Source: Rhizorhabdus dicambivorans (GTDB lineage Bacteria; Pseudomonadota; Alphaproteobacteria; Sphingomonadales; Sphingomonadaceae). Taken from it: DNA of 64,000 nt. Numbering within the stretch: the first letter of the stretch is position 1; every line of letters begins with the position of its first letter. The DNA is taken from assembly GCF_002355275.1 (NCBI RefSeq), contig NZ_CP023449.1, forward strand, positions 2,086,001 through 2,150,000, read 5' to 3'. This document shows, in pieces, positions 1 to 9,299 of the stretch. The notes below the pieces were generated by a model. The model saw nothing but the letters and a program-made list of their open reading frames with translations. It did no database searches and was not told the origin of the DNA. The position numbers and the translations under genes were made by a program.

Positions 1-257
1 GCGATAATCTCGACAAATCGCCAACCTGGACCGCCTACGCGAAAACCAGCCAGAAATTCGTCGATCTCGTAAATGCGCGCGGCGGAAAGGCGGAGATATT
101 GTTTCTTCCTGCTGCGGGCTTGAAAGGGAATACGCATATTCCCTTCGCGGATCTCAATAACGTCGCCGTTGCGGATCAGCTCTCGGCATTCCTGCGCCGT
201 AACAGGCTCGATTTGCGCTCGAAAAATCGGCGCAGCTCCGAGGCTCCGAAGCCGTAG
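1..257 (+). CDS. C-terminal part of an alpha/beta-fold hydrolase (partial)
   Basis: The frame is open from base 3 to a TAG at 255-257, giving 84 residues; the start lies left of the window. The segment ends with a stretch containing GNTHIPFADLNN, which resembles the end of alpha/beta-hydrolase esterases. The His in NTHIPF would be the catalytic-triad histidine, followed by the last amphipathic helix (VADQLSAFLRR). The nucleophile and acid residues are outside the window, so the substrate is unknown. It lies 384 bases upstream of a TonB receptor on the same strand, a pairing that recurs in this window. Family assignment is from the tail only. Confidence 0.6.
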   Translation, partial: DNLDKSPTWTAYAKTSQKFVDLVNARGGKAEILFLPAAGLKGNTHIPFADLNNVAVADQLSAFLRRNRLDLRSKNRRSSEAPKP

Positions 258-641
258 ATCCGCAACTACATCCCGATAATCGGTCCCACCGAACAGCCGA
301 TTATAGCTCGGTAGGTGGGTTGTATCCGAAATGATTGCGATATTTAGAGCCGAGTGTTTGCTTGGGTGGACGACGTTACCTGACCTAAACTTGAGATTTT
401 GAAGGCGTGCTATGACGCGCTACCCGTACGCAGGACAAATGTTTCGACAGTTGGAAACTTCCACCCTGCGGAAAACTCAAATCTAGCACTTTCCGCAGGC
501 GGGCGGGTCCGCCAAGAAATGGACGTGGGAGCTTGAAGATCATGAAGGGCGCAAGCGCTCGGATCGTGGATCACGCACAGCGCTTTCTCGGCGCGGTCGT
601 GGATATGCTCATACGGAAAAATATAGAGGGGAGAGCACGAC
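258..641. other. Intergenic leader of the first TonB receptor
   Basis: No convincing gene is present. The stretch presumably holds the promoter of the receptor starting at 642. A short open frame from ATG 542 to TAA 650-652 (36 codons) overlaps the receptor's GTG start and could be a leader peptide, but nothing else supports it. At 304-315 there is a half-conserved version of the TetR-type palindrome found at 58862 (the right half GCTCGGTA is intact, the left half is not). Confidence 0.5.
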
Positions 642-3533
642 GTGGCGACTAAATTTGCTAGCAGGACGGCAGTGTCGGTTATCGCGCTGACGATGTTTTC
701 GTTAGGAAACGCCGCCCCCGGCTGGGCGCAGGCTGAAAGCGCATCTGCCGATTCCGAGGCTCCCGCTGAGGAGATCATTGTCACCGGATCGCGATTGGGC
801 AGGACCAGCTTCAATTCGCCAACGCCCGTCAACGTGATCGATCAGCAACGCTCGCAGAATCTCAACATCACGAGCGTCGGCGATGCCCTCAATCAGATTC
901 CCTCCTTTCGCCCGATCACCGGCCCAGCCACCCAGCAGTTCCGATCCAGCGCGAACATCGCCGGCCGAAGCCTCGATCTTCGGGGATTGGGCTCGATCAG
1001 GACATTGACGCTGATCGATGGCAGGCGACATGTCGCCAGTTCCGATGACGGCAATTTCGACCTGAACGCCATCCCGTCCATCATGATACAGCGATCGGAA
1101 GTCGTGACCGGCGGCGCATCCGCAGCTTATGGCGCCGGAGCGGTCTCCGGCGTGGTCAACCTGATCACCGATACCAGCTTCAGCGGCGTCAAGGCCGAAG
1201 CGAGCTATGGCGTAAGCGACAAGGGCGACGCACGTAACAAATATATCGCGTTCCAGGTTGGTAGCGACTTCGCCGGCGGACGTGGTCATGTCGTGCTGGG
1301 CGGCGAATATGCGGACGAAGGCCCCGTCTCGGACTATAACAGTCGCGACTGGAGCAGGCGGCATCGCGATTTCGTTCCGAATCCTTTCTTTTCCACCAAT
1401 CCGGCGCTCAGCAATGGCTTGCCCGCCAATGTCGGCGCGAACGATGTGAGGACATCGCTGACGCCCGCCGGAACCATTACCGTCGTCCACCCGCTGCAGG
1501 GCATGCAGTTCGACAGCAACGGCAATCTGGTCCCTTTCCAGTTTGGCGCCTTGTATAACAGGGCCAGGCCCAGCTCGCTGATGATCGGTGGCGATCCGAG
1601 CATTACGGATTATTATGGTGCGGTGGGGCCATTGGTCGTCGCAACCAAGCATCTGTCGCTGCTCAGCCACGCCGATTACGAACTGACGGAATCGCTGACC
1701 CTGTCCGCCGAACTGGGCTATGCGAAGGTCGATGGCGGCCCGACGGGCGCGAACCCGCGATCGGATCCTAATGGCGCGCTCAGGATCAACCGCGACAATG
1801 CCTATCTGACGCCGGCGACGGCGGCGATGATGGACGCGGCAAGGGTCAGCTTCATTCCGGTGAGCCGCATCAATTTCGAACTCGGCCCGAACATATACAG
1901 CTCCACCAACGAAACCTGGCATGCCTTTGTGGGATTGAAGGGCGGCGCCTTCGCGGACTGGAAATGGGACGCCTATTATCAGTTCGGACGAACCAACGGT
2001 CGCCAGAGCAACGCCAATTCACGACTGGAGCAGCGCTGGAAGGACTCGATCGACGCGGTTTTCGCGCCGGCTGGACTTCCGGGGATCGCAGCCGGGACGA
2101 TCATCTGCCGCACCACGATCGCCAATCCGACAAACGGGTGCGTTCCCGCCAATATCATGGGGCCAGGAAAGGTAAGCGCGGCAGCGGCGGCCTGGGCCAA
2201 CACCGTTGCCTGGTCCACCCGCCACTTCACCGATCACACGTTCGCGGCAAATTTCCGCGGTACGCTGATCGAAGGCTGGGCCGGGCCGATATCTGCGGCG
2301 TTCGGCGGGGAATATCGGACGAGCAACTCCAAGGGCAACAACGATCCAAACAGCAAGGCGGGGCTGTTCTCCCAGATCGCCTGGACCTTCCTGCCTTCCA
2401 CGACGCAGAAGGTGACGGAGGTCTATGGCGAGCTCAACCTGCCGGTGTTCAAGGACTGGGCACTCGGCAAATCTCTGGAGCTGGATGGCGCGGTTCGCCA
2501 GACGCACTACAGCCTGTCGGGCAGCGCCACGACCTGGAAGACTGGCGCAGTTTACCAGCTGAGCGATGACTATATGCTTCGCGTGACCCGGTCGCACGAC
2601 ATAAGGGCGCCATCTCCTCTGGAACTGAACCCTAACAGGACCGTGACGACATTTTCGCTCGCCGATCCGAAATATGGGGTCCAGTATCTCATGCCGACCT
2701 TCAGCGGCGGCAACCGGAACCTGAAGCTGGAGACGGCCGATACATTCACGGCGGGTATCGCCATCAAGCCGAGCTGGTTTCGCGGATTCGCGCTGTCCGT
2801 GGATTATTATGACATCACGGTGGATGGCGCGATCGACATCCCGTCGGCCAACCTGGCCGTCAACATATGCCGTTCGGGCAGCAATCCTGCGATCTGCACG
2901 CTGGGAACGGACGTGAATGGCAATCCGGATCGGATATTGGCGCTCTTTGCCACCTACCAGAATATCAACAGACTGCGGACTCGGGGATGGGAGTTCGTGG
3001 CCAAATATTCGTTCGACCTCGCGGATGTCGGCAGCTTCCTCGGTGGCAATATCGACATCGCCCTCAACGGCTCGCTCGTGAACAAACTGACGACTGAGCT
3101 GCCTGACGGGACCAGAAAGGAACTGTCGAACTTCACGGGCAATTCCGGCGGCGTAACCAACATCGTGGGCGTTCCGCGGTGGCGCGGCGATGCGGTGATA
3201 ACATATTCACAGCCGACTTTCTCGATCACCGCTCATGCCTCCCACATTCCGAAGGGGCTGCAGAACCCGGACTGGATTGGGCCCGAGCAAAAGGGATATA
3301 GCCCGTACCTCCCGAACAGCGTGACGTATAACCATGTGTCGTCACGCACCTATTTCGATCTGAGCGGCAGGGTGAAACTGTTTGGAGGCGAGGACCGCAA
3401 CATCGAGATGTTCGGGGGCGTGACCAACGTCTTTGATACTGATCCTCCGCCGGAACTGCGGCTGAACGGTAATGGACTGTATTTCAACCCCATTGGCCGT
3501 GCCTATAAGATGGGCATCCGCGCAAGGATGTAG
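642..3533 (+). CDS. TonB-dependent receptor, 963 aa
   Basis: Outer-membrane active transporter that imports a bulky substrate using TonB energy. The start is a GTG preceded by a GAGGGGAGAG ribosome site at about 626-635. An N-terminal signal peptide (SVIALTMFSLGNAAPGWAQA, about residues 12-31) is followed by the TonB-box/plug start EEIIVTGSRLGR. The plug carries the usual NIAGRSLDLRGLG and LVDGRRH-like segments (here LIDGRRHV), and the beta-barrel ends with an aromatic-rich C-terminus closing in GIRARM. In length and layout (internal Cys pair in the extracellular part, ICRSGSNPAICTLG) it resembles the other large receptor at 53482-56262, so the two are probably paralogues. Ligand unknown; neighbours suggest an organic carbon source rather than iron. 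Confidence 0.93.
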   Translation: MATKFASRTAVSVIALTMFSLGNAAPGWAQAESASADSEAPAEEIIVTGSRLGRTSFNSPTPVNVIDQQRSQNLNITSVGDALNQIPSFRPITGPATQQFRSSANIAGRSLDLRGLGSIRTLTLIDGRRHVASSDDGNFDLNAIPSIMIQRSEVVTGGASAAYGAGAVSGVVNLITDTSFSGVKAEASYGVSDKGDARNKYIAFQVGSDFAGGRGHVVLGGEYADEGPVSDYNSRDWSRRHRDFVPNPFFSTNPALSNGLPANVGANDVRTSLTPAGTITVVHPLQGMQFDSNGNLVPFQFGALYNRARPSSLMIGGDPSITDYYGAVGPLVVATKHLSLLSHADYELTESLTLSAELGYAKVDGGPTGANPRSDPNGALRINRDNAYLTPATAAMMDAARVSFIPVSRINFELGPNIYSSTNETWHAFVGLKGGAFADWKWDAYYQFGRTNGRQSNANSRLEQRWKDSIDAVFAPAGLPGIAAGTIICRTTIANPTNGCVPANIMGPGKVSAAAAAWANTVAWSTRHFTDHTFAANFRGTLIEGWAGPISAAFGGEYRTSNSKGNNDPNSKAGLFSQIAWTFLPSTTQKVTEVYGELNLPVFKDWALGKSLELDGAVRQTHYSLSGSATTWKTGAVYQLSDDYMLRVTRSHDIRAPSPLELNPNRTVTTFSLADPKYGVQYLMPTFSGGNRNLKLETADTFTAGIAIKPSWFRGFALSVDYYDITVDGAIDIPSANLAVNICRSGSNPAICTLGTDVNGNPDRILALFATYQNINRLRTRGWEFVAKYSFDLADVGSFLGGNIDIALNGSLVNKLTTELPDGTRKELSNFTGNSGGVTNIVGVPRWRGDAVITYSQPTFSITAHASHIPKGLQNPDWIGPEQKGYSPYLPNSVTYNHVSSRTYFDLSGRVKLFGGEDRNIEMFGGVTNVFDTDPPPELRLNGNGLYFNPIGRAYKMGIRARM

Positions 3534-3601
3534 GTTTTCAAGGAGATCATTCCCAGTTAGCAATTTTAACTGAGAAAGACTTGATCGAGAGAGGTTTGGC
3601 C

Positions 3602-4597
3602 ATGTTGCGTGTAATAGATAAAATTGTTCTTGCCATCACTTTGGCAGCTATCCCTGCCGCGATCCTGGCCGAACCTCTCCGCGTTGTTGGAAACACCCAG
3701 GTTTTTGAAACCGGGGCCATGGCTCTGGCGGCGGAAACTTCCCCCAAAGGGACAGTGGAGTTCAGCCTGGGCGGGGTGCCCAACCTCTGGGAAACCGGGC
3801 TGCCGAAGTTGACGGCGGTCGTTACGGCCGGAGGTCCCGTAGCGCCCACGTCCCATGACAGGTTGGCCGATCTGGCGGGCAATGCCGAAACCCAGTTCCT
3901 GCGGGCCACGGTCGCGCATCCCGATGGGCGCTATCTTTTCACCGTGGTCGAGGGAATTTACCGCATTGTCGCCCGCAAGTCCAAAGGCATTGCCCATGAG
4001 GCGGACTTGAAGGGAAAGCGCATTGCCACATATCCCGGCACGTCGGCGGCGTTCTATCTGCGCAAAGCGCTCGAACGATCGGGCCTGACGGAAAAGGACG
4101 TCACCATCGTACAGTTGCCGCCGAAAGCCTGTGCCGAAGCGCTGATCGCCGGGACGGTCGATGCGATGTCGATGTGGGAGCCCCACGCCGAAGATGCGAT
4201 TCGTGCCATTGGCGCGGACGTCATCACCTTCCAACCCGCTAACGGATATCGGGAAATCTATTCGCTCTACGCAACCGCCGCGACCCTGGGGAACCCGGCC
4301 AAGCGAGCGCAGATCGTGGCATATGTTCGGGAGATGATCCTGGCTTGCAAGCAGGGGGCGACCAATCCGGGGCGTATCCAGGATATTCTTTCCAAAAATA
4401 CTGGCCGTTCGAAGGAAGATATCGTTGCTGCCTGGAACTATAATTTCTTGTGCGACACCTCCCCGAATATCCTCGACGTGATGGTCGAGGAGGAATCCTG
4501 GCTTGCGGCGCAGGACGGCCGCGCGCCGAGAACCCGGCAGCAAATCGCCGCGCTGATCGATACGAGCGTGTTGGAGGAGGCGAAACGCCTGAAATGA
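3602..4597 (+). CDS. ABC-type substrate-binding protein (NitT/TauT, NMT1-like)
   Basis: Periplasmic binding protein of 331 residues for an ABC importer of the nitrate/sulfonate/aromatic class. The ATG at 3602 has AGAGAGG at 3588-3594 with 7-base spacing and gives a clean signal peptide (IVLAITLAAIPAAILAEP); an upstream TTG at 3581 would add seven residues and spoil it. Fold signatures include LKGKRIATYPGTSAAFYLRKAL and the domain-crossing segment ALIAGTVDAMSMWEPHA typical of SsuA/TauA proteins. No permease or ATPase gene is adjacent, so it is an orphan here, sitting between a TonB receptor and an aldehyde dehydrogenase. It may hand ligand to an ABC system elsewhere or act only as a scavenger. 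Confidence 0.8.
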   Translation: MLRVIDKIVLAITLAAIPAAILAEPLRVVGNTQVFETGAMALAAETSPKGTVEFSLGGVPNLWETGLPKLTAVVTAGGPVAPTSHDRLADLAGNAETQFLRATVAHPDGRYLFTVVEGIYRIVARKSKGIAHEADLKGKRIATYPGTSAAFYLRKALERSGLTEKDVTIVQLPPKACAEALIAGTVDAMSMWEPHAEDAIRAIGADVITFQPANGYREIYSLYATAATLGNPAKRAQIVAYVREMILACKQGATNPGRIQDILSKNTGRSKEDIVAAWNYNFLCDTSPNILDVMVEEESWLAAQDGRAPRTRQQIAALIDTSVLEEAKRLK

Positions 4598-4797
4598 TAA
4601 CCGCGGCGTGAGGCACCACATCCTGCAGACCGCGCCATTCGCCTTGAGGCGCCGCCCGTGAACATCGGGCGGAAAGGAACAAGAGCGTTTCGCGTTTTCA
4701 AAGCGCCGCAAGCCCGGCCTCCAGAATTGTGGGAAGCCGAAGTGGTGAACGATGAACCAAGGCCGCGACGGTCGATCGCGGTTTGCCGGTGAGGGTC

Positions 4798-6213
4798 ATG
4801 GACAGATTGAAATTCTACATTGACGGCGCGTGGACCGATCCGGTGTCGCCGTCGACGCTGGACATCACCAATCCCGCCACGGAGGAAGGGTTCGCGCGGA
4901 TCTGCGTGGGTTCGCATGCCGATGTCGATCGGGCCGCCAGAGCCGCTCGCGCCGCCTTTGCCCAATTTTCCCGGACAAGCTTGGAGGAGCGGCTCGGCTA
5001 TCTGCGACGGATCATCGAAGGTTTCCGCGCCAATCTGCAAGAACTCGGACGCATGATGACGCTCGAAATGGGCGCGCCCATAACCTTTGCGACCGAGCGC
5101 CAGGCAACCGTTGCGCTCTTTCATTTCGAAGAAGCGGCACGTGTGCTGGCGAATTACAGGTTCGAGGAACGGATGGGCCCGGGCATCATACGCCGCGAGC
5201 CCATCGGTGTCTGCGGCCTGATCACCCCGTGGAACTGGCCGCTCAACCAGGTCGCCTCAAAGGTCGCACCCGCATTGGCAACGGGCTGCACGGTCGTCCT
5301 CAAGCCGAGCGAGATCGCTCCGCTCAGCGCGATGCGCCTGGCGGAGATCATCCACGATGCCGGCGTTCCGCCCGGCGTGTTCAATCTTGTCAACGGCCAC
5401 GGCCCGACAGTGGGCGAAGCTATCGCGTCGCATCCCGAGATCGACATGGTCTCGATCACTGGATCCACCGGGGCCGGCATCAAGGTGGCCAAACTCGCCG
5501 CGGATACCGTCAAGCGCGTCGCGCAGGAACTGGGCGGGAAATCCGCCAACATCATTCTCGCCGACGCCGACCTGCCGGCCGCGGTGGCGGAGGGCGTATA
5601 TGCCTGCTACGTCAATGCCGGCCAGAATTGCCAATCGCCCACACGCATGCTGATACCGCGCGGCGAACGCGCCGTTGCATTTGATGCCGCGCGTGCGGCG
5701 GTCGGTAGCATTCGTCTTGGTGACCCGCTCGATCCGGCGACGACAATGGGGCCCCTCGTCAGCAAGGCGCAGTTCGACAAGGTCCAGGCCTTGATTCAGA
5801 CAGGCTTGGATGAAGGAGCTACCCTGATAGCGGGAGGCGTGGGACGTCCCGCCGAACTGAATCGGGGATTTTACGTTCGGCCGACGGTGTTCGGCGACGT
5901 CACCCCCGACATGACGATTGCCCGCGAAGAAATCTTTGGCCCCGTACTGTCGATCATGAGCTATGATGACGAGGAGGAAGCCATCGGTATCGCCAACGAT
6001 ACACCGTTCGGGCTCGCGGGCTTCGTCCAGTCTGGCGACCGTGATCATGCGCTTCGGGTGGCCGCGCGCATCAGGGCGGGTCGCGTTTATCTCAATGGCG
6101 CGCCATTCGACCGGAGCTTGCCGTTCGGTGGCTACAAGCAATCCGGAAACGGGCGTGAATTCGGCATTTTCGGCTTCGAGGAATATCTCGAGGTGAAGGC
6201 GATCCTGGGTTAG
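4798..6213 (+). CDS. NAD(P)-dependent aldehyde dehydrogenase
   Basis: Oxidises an aldehyde to the carboxylic acid. The 471-residue length is normal for the family. Visible active-site residues: Asn146 in PWNWP, Glu244 in ELGGKS, and nucleophile Cys278 in GQNCQSP; the cofactor segment SITGSTGAG and the C-terminal FGPVLSIMSYDDEEEA and PFGGYKQSGNGRE blocks are also present. I chose ATG 4798 (MDRLKFYIDGAW, the usual family start) over an in-frame TTG at 4783. The ribosome site there (GTGAGGG) is close to the ATG. The next gene begins eight bases after the stop, so the two are probably co-transcribed. Substrate not determinable. Confidence 0.93.
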   Translation: MDRLKFYIDGAWTDPVSPSTLDITNPATEEGFARICVGSHADVDRAARAARAAFAQFSRTSLEERLGYLRRIIEGFRANLQELGRMMTLEMGAPITFATERQATVALFHFEEAARVLANYRFEERMGPGIIRREPIGVCGLITPWNWPLNQVASKVAPALATGCTVVLKPSEIAPLSAMRLAEIIHDAGVPPGVFNLVNGHGPTVGEAIASHPEIDMVSITGSTGAGIKVAKLAADTVKRVAQELGGKSANIILADADLPAAVAEGVYACYVNAGQNCQSPTRMLIPRGERAVAFDAARAAVGSIRLGDPLDPATTMGPLVSKAQFDKVQALIQTGLDEGATLIAGGVGRPAELNRGFYVRPTVFGDVTPDMTIAREEIFGPVLSIMSYDDEEEAIGIANDTPFGLAGFVQSGDRDHALRVAARIRAGRVYLNGAPFDRSLPFGGYKQSGNGREFGIFGFEEYLEVKAILG

Positions 6214-6220
6214 GTTGGCG

Positions 6221-7024
6221 ATGTTGGATTTGGCCGGACGACAGGCGCTGATAGCAGAGCTGGATGCGGCGCGGCGGACGCGTTCCTCGGTGGCATTACC
6301 GCGTGCACGTCATCCCGAGCTTACGCTGGAGACGGCCTATGCCGTGCAGCAGGATTGGGTCGCAGCACGTATCGCCGGCGAGGGGCGGCGGGCGATCGGT
6401 TACAAGGTGGCACTGACAACGCGCGGGTTGCAGCGCGCATTCGGCGCAGACCAGCCGGTATTTGGCGTCCTTCTCGACGATATGGAATTTGACGAAGCCA
6501 CGCCGATTCCAATGGACCGGTTCGTTGCGCCGAAGGTCGAGATGGAACTTTGCTTTCGCATGGCCAAGCGACTGGCGGGCCCGTGCAGCGAGGCGGATGC
6601 GATTGCCGCGATCGACTGGATCGCGCCGGCGATCGAGATACTCGATAGCCGCACAGTGATGTTCGATCCCGCGAGCGGCCAGGCGCGGTCCGCCATCGAT
6701 ATCGTCGCAGACGCGGGTGGCGCGGCGGGCTTCGTCGTCTCGCCCCTTCGGATGACCCCGGGCGACACCGATCTCAGTCGCATCGGGGCTGTGCTCTACC
6801 ACAATGGCGAGGCTGAGGATTCCGGGCTATTCCCACTCGTGTTCGGACGGCCGGAACGTGCTCTGACGTGGCTCGCCGGGGCACTGGCGGAGCAGGGCCG
6901 GGCAATCGAGGCGGGAGACATGGTTCTCTCGGGATCCGTGATCAAACCTTATCCCGTCGCGCGCGGGGATCGGTTCGAATTCGACTATGGTCCCCATGGA
7001 ACGATCGCGTTACGCTTCGAGTAG
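6221..7024 (+). CDS. 2-keto-4-pentenoate hydratase/fumarylacetoacetase-family protein
   Basis: A 267-residue protein of the MhpD/DmpH type, which hydrates 2-hydroxypenta-2,4-dienoates or decarboxylates oxalocrotonates in the lower meta-cleavage pathway. Signatures: AIGYKVALTTRGLQRAFG, then APKVEMELCFRMAK with the metal-binding acidic residues, IDWIAPAIEILDSR, and a C-terminal VLSGSVIKPYPVARGD block. It follows the aldehyde dehydrogenase by eight bases. That pair (semialdehyde dehydrogenase plus hydratase) is typical of catechol meta-cleavage clusters, although no extradiol dioxygenase or aldolase is visible in this window. An in-frame TTG at 6215 is an alternative start. Confidence 0.85.
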   Translation: MLDLAGRQALIAELDAARRTRSSVALPRARHPELTLETAYAVQQDWVAARIAGEGRRAIGYKVALTTRGLQRAFGADQPVFGVLLDDMEFDEATPIPMDRFVAPKVEMELCFRMAKRLAGPCSEADAIAAIDWIAPAIEILDSRTVMFDPASGQARSAIDIVADAGGAAGFVVSPLRMTPGDTDLSRIGAVLYHNGEAEDSGLFPLVFGRPERALTWLAGALAEQGRAIEAGDMVLSGSVIKPYPVARGDRFEFDYGPHGTIALRFE

Positions 7025-7092
7025 ATGGTGATCGCCGGTTCACACTCGGTCGATGTGCCTACACCTCGGGCTGGAATGACGGCGCTCCGACT

Positions 7093-7869
7093 TCAAAGCG
7101 CAGCGATGTAGCCGCCGTCCAGTGCGATGGTCGATCCGTTGATATAGGCGCCCGCGCGGGAGGAGAGGAAGATGCATACACCCTGGATATCCTGCGGTGT
7201 GCCGGCGCGCTTTACCGGGATATAGGTCTCGATACTTTTCCTGACCGCCTCCGAACCGGTATCGGTGAGGCGCGAATGAAATGGGCCAGGGGCGATCGCG
7301 TTGACACGAATCTGCTCGACGCCGAGCCGCTTGGCCAATGCGCGCGTCAGGTGATGGATCGCCGCCTTCGACGCGCCATAGGGATAGGCTTCCCAGTTCG
7401 GGATGTGCAGCCCGCCGATTGAACCGATATTGATGACGCTTGCATGTTCTTCATCGCTCGCGGCCGCGCGCAGGAGGGGCAGGGCTTGCTGCGTGAGCAG
7501 GAAGGGCGCGCGCAGGTTGACGTCCATCACGTCGTCCCAGGCTTCCGCGCTGACGTCGGTGATCGGGCCGCGATTATTGGCGCCGGCATTGTTGACGAGA
7601 ATATCGAGCCTCGTTTCATGGGCCTTGAGCGCATCGATCAAGGCGGCAGCGCCGCTTGCGTCTCGGAGGTCTGCGGCCAGGCCGACACAATGCCCGCCAG
7701 CGGCGGCGATCTCGGCGGCGGCTGCCCGGGCGCGGTCAAGGTCGCGCGCGGCGATATAGGTTCTGACACCGCGCCTGGCATATCCTTCGGCGATCATCGC
7801 GCCGATCCCGCTGGTTCCGCCAGTGACCAGGGCAACCTTGCCCGCCACATCAAAAAGCTCGTCGACCAT
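7093..7869 (-). CDS. Short-chain dehydrogenase/reductase
   Basis: NAD(P)-dependent oxidoreductase of the classical SDR family, 258 residues from the ATG at 7869 (MVDELFDVAGKVALVTGG). Motifs: TGGTSGIG for the nucleotide-binding turn, NNAGAN, Ser in NIGSIGG, and the YPYGASKAA catalytic Tyr-x3-Lys. The C-terminus GSTIALDGGYIAAL is typical of FabG-like and gluconate-5-dehydrogenase-like members. A longer frame reaches 7965, but the extra residues look unlike any SDR and a GAGGATGG ribosome site lies just upstream of 7869. It converges on the hydratase gene and is transcribed alone. Substrate unknown. Confidence 0.9.
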   Translation of the reverse strand: MVDELFDVAGKVALVTGGTSGIGAMIAEGYARRGVRTYIAARDLDRARAAAAEIAAAGGHCVGLAADLRDASGAAALIDALKAHETRLDILVNNAGANNRGPITDVSAEAWDDVMDVNLRAPFLLTQQALPLLRAAASDEEHASVINIGSIGGLHIPNWEAYPYGASKAAIHHLTRALAKRLGVEQIRVNAIAPGPFHSRLTDTGSEAVRKSIETYIPVKRAGTPQDIQGVCIFLSSRAGAYINGSTIALDGGYIAAL

Positions 7870-8357
7870 CGCTGTCACCATCCTCACCGTGCATCGCTGC
7901 CGCGCGGGGATGACATGTGCGATTGGCGGCATGCTATCAACGGGGCGCTTCGTACATTCCGCCATGCAGAAACTGCGGTCCTGACGTGGCGTGAACCCCC
8001 GCGCGAATGAGTCCGAAACTCTTCGGGGCCTGATCGACAGCGAAGCGCGCGAGCCGGGGCCCGGCCAGGCTGAGATTGGCTATCGCGCCCTGTGCAACGA
8101 TGCCGCGCGTCGCCCTCTTGGCGGACAGTTGGGCATGCCAGGGCCTGCAAAACCCCGGACTTTCGGACATAATTTTCGCGGCTAGGCGGCAGATGGGGCT
8201 GAGATTGGACATCAAGCAAGGAAGGAGCGGGCGCAAAGGAGGTCGCGGCGGCGTCGATCGGCATCTTGGCGAAAGCCTTCATCTCCCTGTTTCACACGTC
8301 GGCGCAGACATGGATTGGACATCAGTAGATGTTCAGACCCGCGGGTCGGATCGTTAT
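7870..8357. other. Intergenic, no supported gene
   Basis: 488 bases between two minus-strand genes. Several overlapping open frames exist on both strands (for example 7937-8236 minus) but none has a ribosome site, a recognisable domain or convincing codon use. I see no repeat or strong hairpin. It may hold the promoter of the SDR gene that starts at 7869. Confidence 0.5.
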
Positions 8358-9197
8358 TCAGCGGATCGGCCAGTTGGCTAACACCTCGTCAGTCGCAGGA
8401 TTCTCAATCCGGATTTCATTGATACGGCTGCTGATCACGCAGATTGGACGCTGCTCCACGCCCGCTGGCTGAACACAGCGAACGGGGCCAAAGTCCCGAT
8501 CGACACGGCCCACGATCCGGAGGCGGAAGCCCAGAGATGCGTCCAATGCATCGGGCGGTACGCGTTTTACGATGTCGAAGGGCCTGTCATCGCGCGACAG
8601 TCCACCTTTGGCATCGGCGGTGAACTGCGCGATGGCCAAGGTCTGCCCCGGCAGGGTCACAGGCTCAGTACCGGACGGACTGACCTGCACCACGGAAGGC
8701 GGGCAGCGCTCGCTCGACGTCCATGGCCTGGCAATCCAGAACCCGTCGGCCCGGAGGCCCTTTGCAGCCGCGAAGTCCCAATCCTGGCCGTTCCACGCGA
8801 CGGGCGTCACCGAAATGCGAAGCGCCTCGGTTGCCTCGTCGTAGCGCCACCGCATCGGCTGGGTGCTGCCTTCCTCCGACGGACCGGCGCAGCCAAACGG
8901 CAGCAGCAGCTCGAATCGGCGGCCGGCTGCGCTCGTCACGGTCGGCGGTAGCGGGTTCCCAGATGCACGCGCGTCCGACGCCTGCTGCGCCAACGCTATG
9001 AGGTCGGCCCTCTGCAGCGGCTTGGGCGCCTCGGCGCGGATAGGAATCGGTGGTTGCGGCGCGGGCGCCGGAACCACCTGTTCGGCGCGTGGAGCCGACG
9101 CGCGGCCTAGGAAGTAGCCTGCACCACCTACGGCGAGGACAGCCACCAGCCCAGCCGCGATGGCGAGCCGGCTTGTCCTGATGCTGGGTTCGCGCAT
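8358..9197 (-). CDS. Membrane-anchored hypothetical protein, 279 aa
   Basis: I do not recognise a named family. The protein has one N-terminal membrane segment (IAAGLVAVLAVGGAGYFLG, about residues 12-30), then a Pro/Ala-rich linker (VVPAPAPQPPIPI), then a soluble domain that should be periplasmic. Six cysteines can be seen in the soluble part (FGCAGP, SSERCPPS, VRCVQP, RPICVI among them), which could form disulfides. There is no clear ribosome site before the ATG, so the start is provisional. It is divergent from the permease gene at 9300 and shares a 102-base promoter gap with it. Confidence 0.7.
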   Translation of the reverse strand: MREPSIRTSRLAIAAGLVAVLAVGGAGYFLGRASAPRAEQVVPAPAPQPPIPIRAEAPKPLQRADLIALAQQASDARASGNPLPPTVTSAAGRRFELLLPFGCAGPSEEGSTQPMRWRYDEATEALRISVTPVAWNGQDWDFAAAKGLRADGFWIARPWTSSERCPPSVVQVSPSGTEPVTLPGQTLAIAQFTADAKGGLSRDDRPFDIVKRVPPDALDASLGFRLRIVGRVDRDFGPVRCVQPAGVEQRPICVISSRINEIRIENPATDEVLANWPIR

Positions 9198-9299
9198 GAG
9201 GGATAGATAGCAACATCGAGCCTATCCTCCAGTGTAAAAAGGCGAAAATATCTTCTACAGCGTTGACACTCCGGCGATTGCAGCCGACGCAGCACGGGC

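Noticed and set aside
304-315. Additional TetR-type site upstream of the first TonB receptor
   Set aside because: Only the right half (GCTCGGTA) matches the site at 58862; the left half reads TATA instead of TACC, so the inverted repeat is broken.
542-652. 36-codon leader ORF overlapping the receptor start
   Set aside because: It has a plausible ribosome site and overlap, but no other support; short frames of this size occur by chance in GC-rich DNA.
702-1922. Long minus-strand open frame inside the TonB receptor
   Set aside because: High-GC shadow frame; the plus-strand protein has full family motifs and a signal peptide, the antisense product has none.
7884-8282. Possible small genes in the gap after the SDR
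   Set aside because: Overlapping frames on both strands, rich in Arg/Ser/Pro, without a ribosome site or recognised domain.
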